Shown here one piece after another: positions 5,881-9,740 of a DNA stretch of 9,740 nucleotides. The notes beneath the pieces were generated by a model that saw only the letters and a program-made list of their open reading frames with translations, was not told the origin of the DNA and searched no databases. Position 1 is the stretch's first letter. Each line of letters begins with the position of its first letter. The stretch comes from Treponema sp. GTDB taxonomy: Bacteria; Spirochaetota; Spirochaetia; Treponematales; Breznakiellaceae. The stretch lies in assembly GCA_031259345.1 (NCBI GenBank), contig JAIRLQ010000510.1, positions 1-9,740 on the forward strand, given 5' to 3'. The translations under genes were made by a program, and so were the position numbers.

Positions 5881-5894
5881 TGATAACGTTTTCA
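5881..5894. promoter_or_regulatory. LacI-family-type operator at the promoter start point
   Basis: TGATAACGTTTTCA is a near-perfect palindrome (TGA-AACGTT-TCA, with one mismatched pair) around a central CG. It fits the general LacI/GalR operator form TGAAANCGNTTTCA. It overlaps the predicted start of the promoter at 5846-5874, where binding would repress. The downstream LacI-family gene is the obvious candidate to bind it (autoregulation); this is inference. Confidence 0.6.
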
Positions 5895-5936
5895 ATATTG
5901 GGCGCCGGCATGGGGAACCGCCGGAGCCGATGAGCC

Positions 5937-6077
5937 ATGGGGTCTGACCCTGAGAGAGCGGCAGGGGCTGAAGGGGGCCTCAGCGTCCTGTTGCGGGCTT
6001 GCGAAGCAAGCCCGCAACTCCCCCTTCTCTCCAAAGAAGCGCTATTGTATGTCGCCGGTTATTATGCTACACAGTAA
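5937..6077 (+). CDS. Possible 46-codon leader ORF (doubtful)
   Basis: An open frame from ATG 5937 to TAA 6075-6077 encodes 46 residues, ending 18 bp before the regulator start. An in-frame stop two codons before the ATG (TGA 5931-5933) fixes the start. CGGAG lies about 10 bp before the ATG, a slightly distant ribosome binding site. The product begins MGSDPERAAGAEGG and ends in a hydrophobic/aromatic stretch LLYVAGYYATQ. No family is recognised. The frame passes through the perfect 13-bp hairpin at 5990-6018. It may be a chance ORF in GC-rich leader DNA or a leader peptide. Confidence 0.2.
   Translation: MGSDPERAAGAEGGLSVLLRACEASPQLPLLSKEALLYVAGYYATQ
5990..6018 (+). repeat. 13-bp perfect hairpin in the regulator leader
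   Basis: GTTGCGGGCTTGC and GCAAGCCCGCAAC pair perfectly around a GAA loop. This is a very stable stem lying between the promoter at 5846 and the LacI-family gene. It is followed by a C/T stretch, not a T-run, so it is not a classic terminator. It could be an attenuator-like structure, an RNA stability element or a dispersed repeat. Confidence 0.5.
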
Positions 6078-6095
6078 CAAAGCGGGGTAAAAGGC

Positions 6096-7103
6096 ATGAT
6101 CAGCATTAAGGATATAGCCAGGCAGCTTGGGGTGTCCCCATCCACGGTTTCTCGTGTGGCTAATGGGAAGAACTATGTAAACCCAAGAAAACGGGAACTG
6201 ATATTAAGGGCCATTGAAGAAACCGGATATGTGCCCAATAAAGCGGCCAGAGCCATGGTTATGAAGCGCAGTTTTACCGTGGGTATCGTTTTGCCGTACA
6301 CCTTCAATATGTTCCAGCGGCAGCTCTTTGCAATCATAGAGCGGCACCTTGAGTCCTTTGGGTATCATACCCTGTTTTTCTTTATCAAGTTTGACGGCGC
6401 CAGCGAAAGAGAATGTCTGGCCCGCTTGAAGTCGGAAAAGCTGGACGGGGTAATTCTCCTGCAGGAGATACGGGATCGGGTCTTTTATGACTCCCTCAGC
6501 CGCCTGCAGCTCCCGGTGGTTGCTTCGACCTTCAGCTTTCCTGATATTCCGTCCATCCATGTTGATGAAACCCAGGCTGCCATGGACGCGGTAAACCACC
6601 TCATCGGCCTGGGACACCGCCGGATCAATATGATCAGCGGCAGCGATGCTACGTTTGGAAAACTGCGGGTGGAGGGTTACTACAGGGCGCTGGACGCGGC
6701 GGGCATTGAACGGGACCCAAGCCGGGTGTTGATTGCGCCGTTTTATACCGCGGAGTCCGGCATGAACAGCATGAGGGAACTGCTCTTGAAAAACCGGAAT
6801 TTTTCCGCCATTTACGCGGCCACCGACGATCTGGCTATCGGGGTTATGCGGATCTTAATAGACAAGGGCCTGCGGGTTCCCGAGGATGTTTCGGTGATTG
6901 GCTTTGACGATATAGAAATTGCCGATTATATGGTTCCCCGGCTGACCACCATACGCCAGCCCCTGGAAGACATGGGCCGGCAGGCCGCCCTGATACTCCA
7001 TCGGGGGATAACCAGACAGGGAATGGCCCGGCAGGAGCAGGTGCTCCCCTATAAATTAATTGTTCGGGAATCCACGGCGCAAAACAATGAAAAAGGGGAA
7101 TGA
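6096..7103 (+). CDS. LacI/GalR-family transcriptional regulator
   Basis: This is a DNA-binding repressor type with a sugar-binding-protein-like sensor domain. The product has 335 residues, normal for the family. The N-terminal helix-turn-helix is IKDIARQLGVSPSTVSRVANG (4-24), followed by the hinge region ending NKAARAMVMKRS (48-59). The effector domain runs from VGIVLPY (about 62) and includes LDGVILLQ, VDETQAAMDAVNHLIGLGHRRINMISG, YAATDDLAIGVMRIL, and VPEDVSVIGFDDIEIADYMVPRLTTIRQPLEDMG. The hinge position normally Leu (PurR Leu54), which inserts into the operator's central CpG step, is Met54 here. AAAGG before the ATG at 6096 is the ribosome binding site. A CG-centred operator lies at its own promoter, suggesting autoregulation. 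The split transketolase genes downstream are possible targets, but I see no similar operator directly before them. The effector is unknown. Confidence 0.93.
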   Translation: MISIKDIARQLGVSPSTVSRVANGKNYVNPRKRELILRAIEETGYVPNKAARAMVMKRSFTVGIVLPYTFNMFQRQLFAIIERHLESFGYHTLFFFIKFDGASERECLARLKSEKLDGVILLQEIRDRVFYDSLSRLQLPVVASTFSFPDIPSIHVDETQAAMDAVNHLIGLGHRRINMISGSDATFGKLRVEGYYRALDAAGIERDPSRVLIAPFYTAESGMNSMRELLLKNRNFSAIYAATDDLAIGVMRILIDKGLRVPEDVSVIGFDDIEIADYMVPRLTTIRQPLEDMGRQAALILHRGITRQGMARQEQVLPYKLIVRESTAQNNEKGE

Positions 7104-7128
7104 AAACCACTATACTATAAAGTGTATT

Positions 7129-7167
7129 GGAGGCGTTCAACAACCAGACAGGTTATTGAACGCCTCC
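7129..7167 (+). terminator. Hairpin after the LacI-family gene, probable terminator
   Basis: GGAGGCGTTCAA (7129-7140) and TTGAACGCCTCC (7156-7167) form a perfect 12-bp stem; within the loop ACC and GGT can also pair. It starts 25 bp after the regulator stop. The T-rich run follows only after about 17 nt (from 7184), so it is not a textbook intrinsic terminator. It may still separate the regulator from the transketolase genes. Confidence 0.45.
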
Positions 7168-7201
7168 GGGCAAAATGCGAAGTATTTTGTTGTTTTTTAG
7201 C

Positions 7202-7246
7202 GGTTGTTGTTCAAAAATTGAAGTTTTTAAACAACCCTATTATAAA
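7202..7246 (+). promoter_or_regulatory. Candidate transketolase promoter/operator region
   Basis: TTGAAG (7218-7223) and TATAAA (7241-7246) are spaced 17 bp, but the implied start would fall on the ribosome binding site AGGAG (7250-7254), so the transcript would have almost no leader. The pair overlaps an interrupted inverted repeat with GGTTGT (7202-7207) and ACAACC (7231-7236) outer arms and AAAAA/TTTTT inner arms, which could be an operator. Weak call. Confidence 0.3.
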
Positions 7247-7260
7247 AACAGGAGTCAACC

Positions 7261-8088
7261 ATGGATAAAGAAACATTGACTTACTTGAAGGGCCAAGCCA
7301 AGGAGATCCGAAAACTTACCATTGAGGAAATAGGAACCCTGGGCACCGGCCACATCGGGGGCGCCATGTCCATTGTGGATGTGCTTGCCCTGTTATATTT
7401 CCACCGCATGAAGGTGGACCCCGCCCAGCCCCGGATGAAGGATCGGGATCAGTTGGTGATGTCCAAGGGCCACGCCGGTCCGGCGGTGTACGCGACCCTG
7501 GCCTTGAAGGGCTACTTTCCCAAGGACTGGCTCAAAACCCTGAACCAGGGGGGTACCAGGCTGCCCAGCCACTGCGACCGGAACCTGACCCCCGGCATAG
7601 ACATGACCGCCGGTTCCCTGGGCCAGGGTTTCTCCGCGGCGCTGGGCATTGCCCTGGGGCTTCGAATCGACAAAAGCCCCGCCCGGGTATACACGATAAT
7701 CGGAGACGGCGAGAGCAACGAGGGCCAGATTTGGGAGGCCGCCCTCTTCGGCGCTGCCCGCCGCATAACCAATCTTACCGCTTTTACGGACTACAACAAA
7801 CAGCAGCTTGACGGTTACACCAAGGACATTCTGGATCTGGGGGACCTGAAAGCGAAGTGGGAAGCCTTCGGCTGGCATACCCAGGAAGTGGACGGCCACG
7901 ACATCGAGGCCCTGGACGAAGCTATAGAAAAGAGCATCGCGGAGCAGGACAAGCCTTCGATGATCATTATGAACACCATCAAGAGCAAGGGCTTTGTCTT
8001 TGGAGAGGGCATTGAGAAGAACCACAGCATGGCCTTTGATCTGGAGAAAGCCCGGGAGGCCATAGCCGTCCTGGAGGCAAGGGAGTAA
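7261..8088 (+). CDS. tkt: Transketolase, N-terminal (pyrophosphate-binding) subunit
   Basis: This is one half of a split transketolase, which moves two-carbon units between sugar phosphates in the non-oxidative pentose phosphate pathway with thiamine diphosphate. The 275 residues match the family's N-terminal domain. The start region has the EIGTLGTGHIGGAMSIVDVLALLYF segment, then MSKGHAGPAVYATLALKGY, then GSLGQGFSAALGIALGLR. The thiamine diphosphate/metal motif begins GDGESNEGQIWEAA (148-161) and closes near FTDYNKQQLDG. The protein ends where the pyrimidine-binding domain would begin in a full-length (about 660-residue) enzyme. AGGAG at 7250-7254 supports the ATG at 7261. The C-terminal half starts 3 bp after the stop. 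Split transketolases are known in many Firmicutes, archaea and spirochaetes, so this is not a broken gene. Confidence 0.93.
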   Translation: MDKETLTYLKGQAKEIRKLTIEEIGTLGTGHIGGAMSIVDVLALLYFHRMKVDPAQPRMKDRDQLVMSKGHAGPAVYATLALKGYFPKDWLKTLNQGGTRLPSHCDRNLTPGIDMTAGSLGQGFSAALGIALGLRIDKSPARVYTIIGDGESNEGQIWEAALFGAARRITNLTAFTDYNKQQLDGYTKDILDLGDLKAKWEAFGWHTQEVDGHDIEALDEAIEKSIAEQDKPSMIIMNTIKSKGFVFGEGIEKNHSMAFDLEKAREAIAVLEARE

Positions 8089-8091
8089 ACA

Positions 8092-9039
8092 ATGGAAAAC
8101 AAAGAGATACGCGCCGCCTATGTGGACACCCTCATGGATCTCGCGGCGAAAAACAGCGATATTGTGGTCCTGGAGGCGGATTTAATGTCCTGCACGAACA
8201 CCGGGGCTTTTATGAAGGCCTATCCGGACCGGTTTTTTAACGTGGGCATCTCGGAGGCTAACATGGTGGGCCTTGCGTCGGGGCTTTCCGCGGCGGGGAA
8301 AATACCCTTCGCCGCGACCTTTGCCTGTTTTGCGTCCCGGCGGGCCTACGATCAGTTTTTTATCTCCGCCAACTACGCCAAGCTGAACGTAAAGCTGATC
8401 GGCACCGATCCGGGGGTAACCGCGGCCTTCAACGGCGGCACCCATATGCCCTTTGAGGATCTGGCGCTGATGCGGGCCATTCCCCATCTGATCATTGTGG
8501 AGCCCTCGGACGCCTGGAACGCCGCGGCGCTGGTGCGGGAAGCGGCGGAGACCTACGGCTGTGTTTACATCCGGTTCCCCCGCAAGCCCGTTCCGGTGTT
8601 GTACACCGAAAACGACACGTTCCGGTTCGGCAAAGCCAAGATTCTTAGGTCCGGGAGGGATGTTCTTTTCGTGGCGCTGGGCAGCCTCATGGTGAACGAA
8701 GCCCTCAAAGCCCGGGACGTATTGGCCGCCGACGGAATAGACGCGGGCGTGCTGGATGTGCTCACCCTCAAACCCATAGACCGTGAAGCGATACTATCGG
8801 AGGCGGCCAAGGTAAAGGCGGTGATCAGCGCTGAGAACCACCAGATCAACGGCGCCCTGGGAAGCGCGGTGGCGGAGCTATTGGCGGAAGGGGGTTTCCG
8901 CGGCAGCTTCGCCCGCGTCGGTATCCGGGACGAGTTCGGCGAGGTGGGAACCCAGGACTATCTGACCAAACGCTTCGGTCTGGATGCGGAATCCCTGGCT
9001 GCGAAGGCCAGAGAGCTATTAACAAGGAAAAAAACCTGA
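8092..9039 (+). CDS. tkt: Transketolase, C-terminal (pyrimidine-binding) subunit
   Basis: This is the second half of the split transketolase and should pair with the product just upstream; both are needed for one active site. The 315 residues cover the pyrimidine-binding domain and the C-terminal domain. The segment FFNVGISEANMVGLASGLSA contains Glu55, the expected catalytic glutamate that activates the cofactor. TFACFASRRAYDQF and GGTHMPFEDLALMRAIPH follow as in other transketolases, and the C-terminal domain runs from about RSGRDVLFVALGSLMVNEAL to the end. The spacing of 3 bp after the partner and AGGGAG inside the partner's last codons suggest translational coupling. Related 1-deoxyxylulose-5-phosphate synthase and pyruvate dehydrogenase E1 share the fold, but the split layout and motifs favour transketolase. 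Confidence 0.92.
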   Translation: MENKEIRAAYVDTLMDLAAKNSDIVVLEADLMSCTNTGAFMKAYPDRFFNVGISEANMVGLASGLSAAGKIPFAATFACFASRRAYDQFFISANYAKLNVKLIGTDPGVTAAFNGGTHMPFEDLALMRAIPHLIIVEPSDAWNAAALVREAAETYGCVYIRFPRKPVPVLYTENDTFRFGKAKILRSGRDVLFVALGSLMVNEALKARDVLAADGIDAGVLDVLTLKPIDREAILSEAAKVKAVISAENHQINGALGSAVAELLAEGGFRGSFARVGIRDEFGEVGTQDYLTKRFGLDAESLAAKARELLTRKKT

Positions 9040-9067
9040 AAATCGTAGTTGCGATCGTAAAAGCCTT

Positions 9068-9120
9068 CAAGGAGCAGCTTGATGCCGGGTAAAAGCGTTA
9101 AACCCTGATTCCGCTCCTTG
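9068..9120 (+). terminator. Two-level hairpin after transketolase, possible terminator
   Basis: CAAGGAGC (9068-9075) pairs with GCTCCTTG (9113-9120), and inside the loop GGGT (9087-9090) pairs with ACCC (9102-9105). It lies about 30 bp after the transketolase stop. No T-run follows, so intrinsic termination is doubtful; another RNA structure is possible. Confidence 0.3.
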
Positions 9121-9122
9121 TG

Positions 9123-9192
9123 GGCAGCCTGTATTCTCTAATTCTTTGTAATATAAAGAATTACAATGATAAGGCTTGGAATAGGCAGCCTG
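9123..9192. repeat. 52-bp segment flanked by 9-bp direct repeats
   Basis: GGCAGCCTG occurs at 9123-9131 and 9184-9192. The 52 bp between them begin TATTC and end GAATA (5-bp inverted ends) and contain a 25-bp palindrome, TAATTCTTT-7 nt-AAAGAATTA (9139-9163). This is the layout of a tiny inserted element with target-site duplication, though it could be chance. Confidence 0.35.
9146..9164. repeat. 19-bp dispersed motif TTGTAATAYAAAGAATTAC, copy 2
   Basis: The copy here reads TTGTAATATAAAGAATTAC. It matches 2707-2725, in the dnaA-dnaN gap, at 18 of 19 positions. It lies inside the larger palindrome at 9139-9163. Confidence 0.45.
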
Positions 9193-9290
9193 ATTAATTT
9201 GCCTATGAATGGCTGGAGTTGCAGCGCCTGGACTATTGACCTTGGCGGTATAAACGCGGACAATTAAGTAAATGTTCATTGGACTGTTCG

Positions 9291-9307
9291 ATAACCCGGG
9301 TGGTTAT
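9291..9307. promoter_or_regulatory. Palindromic site upstream of eno
   Basis: ATAACC and GGTTAT form 6-bp arms around CGGGT, and the centre also contains the palindrome ACCCGGGT (9294-9301). It ends 11 bp before the eno ribosome binding site AAGGAGA. It could be an operator or a small RNA hairpin controlling translation of eno. Confidence 0.35.
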
Positions 9308-9333
9308 TGGGTGATCCTAAGGAGAAAATCAGT

Positions 9334-9740
9334 ATGAGTATTATCGAATACGTGCAGGCCCGTGAAATTCTCGATTCCCGGGGCAATCCCACGATTGAGG
9401 TTGAGGTGCAGTTGGAAGACGGCTCCCTGGGGCGGGCCGCAGTCCCCTCCGGCGCTTCCACCGGCGATTATGAGGCGGTGGAGCTGCGGGACGGCGACAA
9501 AAGCCGCTACCTGGGCAAGGGTGTCCAGAAAGCGGTTATCAATGTCAATGATATTATCGCCCCGGAACTCCAGGGCTGCGATGCCCTGGAGCAGGTGGAT
9601 ATTGACCGGACCATGATTGAACTGGACGGAACCGAAAACAAGGGCAAGCTCGGCGCCAACGCCATCCTGGGGGTGTCCATGGCTACGGCCCGCGCCGCGG
9701 CGGATCACCTGGACATTCCCCTCTACAAATACCTCGGCAG
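9334..9740 (+). CDS. eno: Enolase, N-terminal part (cut by window end)
   Basis: Enolase interconverts 2-phosphoglycerate and phosphoenolpyruvate in glycolysis and gluconeogenesis. About 135 of the usual 420-430 residues are visible. The N-terminal enolase pattern is clear: VQAREILDSRGNPTIEVEV (7-25), then AVPSGASTGDYEAVELRDGD, the flexible catalytic loop serine region with Ser-Gly-Ala-Ser, YLGKGVQKAVINVN, and GANAILGVSMATARAAA. The common family motif at the loop is GASTGxxEA, which is kept here. The ATG at 9334 is supported by AAGGAGA at 9319-9325. The gene is separated from transketolase by 294 bp, so it probably has its own promoter. The reading frame is open to the window edge. Confidence 0.97.
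   Translation, partial: MSIIEYVQAREILDSRGNPTIEVEVQLEDGSLGRAAVPSGASTGDYEAVELRDGDKSRYLGKGVQKAVINVNDIIAPELQGCDALEQVDIDRTMIELDGTENKGKLGANAILGVSMATARAAADHLDIPLYKYLG

Larger units (their letters stand above)
5521..6095. other. Long non-coding gap between DUF721 and lacI-type genes
   Basis: This 575-bp stretch has no protein gene I can support beyond one doubtful small ORF. It splits into a hairpin (5534-5570), a GC-rich palindrome block (about 5597-5746), an AT-rich stretch (about 5765-5895) with a promoter and operator, and a GC-rich structured leader (about 5900-6020) before the regulator gene. In T. pallidum, from memory, gyrA follows the DUF721 gene; here it does not, so the gap may mark a rearrangement. 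Confidence 0.6.
9040..9333. other. Transketolase-eno intergenic region
   Basis: This 294-bp gap has no supported gene. It holds a hairpin with CAAGGAGC/GCTCCTTG arms (9068-9120), a 52-bp segment bounded by 9-bp direct repeats (9123-9192), a TTGACC hexamer (9236-9241) and a TATAAA hexamer (9249-9254) too close together to form one promoter, and a palindromic site at 9291-9307 before the eno ribosome binding site. A promoter for eno probably lies here, but I cannot place it. Confidence 0.6.

Noticed and set aside
5895..5985. Riboswitch-like fragments (GGGGAACCGCC, CTGACCCTGAGAGAG) recalling fluoride, guanidine-I or TPP aptamers
   Set aside because: I tried to fit the known cores and could not place the required paired elements or the remaining conserved bases; the similarity is limited to short strings.
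7393..8025. 210-residue minus-strand open frame opposite transketolase
   Set aside because: It is antisense to a clear transketolase half, is of low-complexity composition, and shows no recognisable domain.
7261..9039. Transketolase as a frameshifted single gene
   Set aside because: The two halves have proper ends, each has its own ribosome binding site, and the break falls between domains as in known split transketolases.
1..9740. Defence system, toxin-antitoxin, prophage, CRISPR array, tRNA or rRNA
   Set aside because: I looked for these and saw no matching genes, repeat-spacer arrays or RNA gene structure; the coding content is conserved housekeeping plus one regulator.

Overview
The window is a chromosomal replication-origin locus from a bacterium that is most likely a spirochaete, in the broad Treponema group. 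The order dnaA-dnaN-recF-DUF721(DciA) with a divergent gyrB matches treponemes: in T. pallidum, from memory, dnaA, dnaN, recF and the DUF721 gene are followed by gyrA. The coding regions are moderately GC-rich, which suggests a free-living or gut treponeme rather than T. pallidum or T. denticola. The assignment to a lineage is inference; the gene identities are well supported by motifs.

Layout. Bases 1-800 are the 5' part of gyrB on the minus strand, transcribed away from the origin. Bases 801-1210 form a divergent intergenic region with an AT-rich right half and a perfect DnaA box. dnaA (1211-2602) is followed by a 195-bp AT-rich gap that looks like the DNA-unwinding part of oriC: DnaA boxes, then six CTA/CCA trinucleotides matching the published DnaA-trio pattern, then an AT palindrome reaching to the dnaN ribosome binding site. 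dnaN (2798-3901), recF (3929-5068) and a DciA-type DUF721 gene (5065-5520) follow as a tight cluster, with recF and DUF721 overlapping by ATGA.

Bases 5521-6095 are a large non-coding stretch. It contains an 11-bp-arm hairpin, a very GC-rich block of nested palindromes (about 5597-5746), a strong-looking promoter (TTGACA-17-TATGAT) with a LacI-family-type operator at its expected start point, and a structured leader with a possible 46-codon ORF. This leads into a LacI-family regulator (6096-7103). After a 12-bp-stem hairpin come the two halves of a split transketolase (7261-8088 and 8092-9039), then a 294-bp gap with several repeats, then the start of enolase (9334 to the window edge).

How the genes work together: the left two thirds is replication initiation and maintenance (initiator, clamp, recombination mediator, helicase-loader-like protein, gyrase). 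The right third is central carbon metabolism (pentose phosphate and lower glycolysis) next to a LacI-type, probably sugar-responsive, regulator. I found no defence system, CRISPR array, tRNA, rRNA or typical transposase. The most interesting signals are non-coding: the origin architecture, a 15-bp repeat bracketing dnaA, a 19-bp motif shared by the dnaN and eno upstream regions, and the palindromic GC island.
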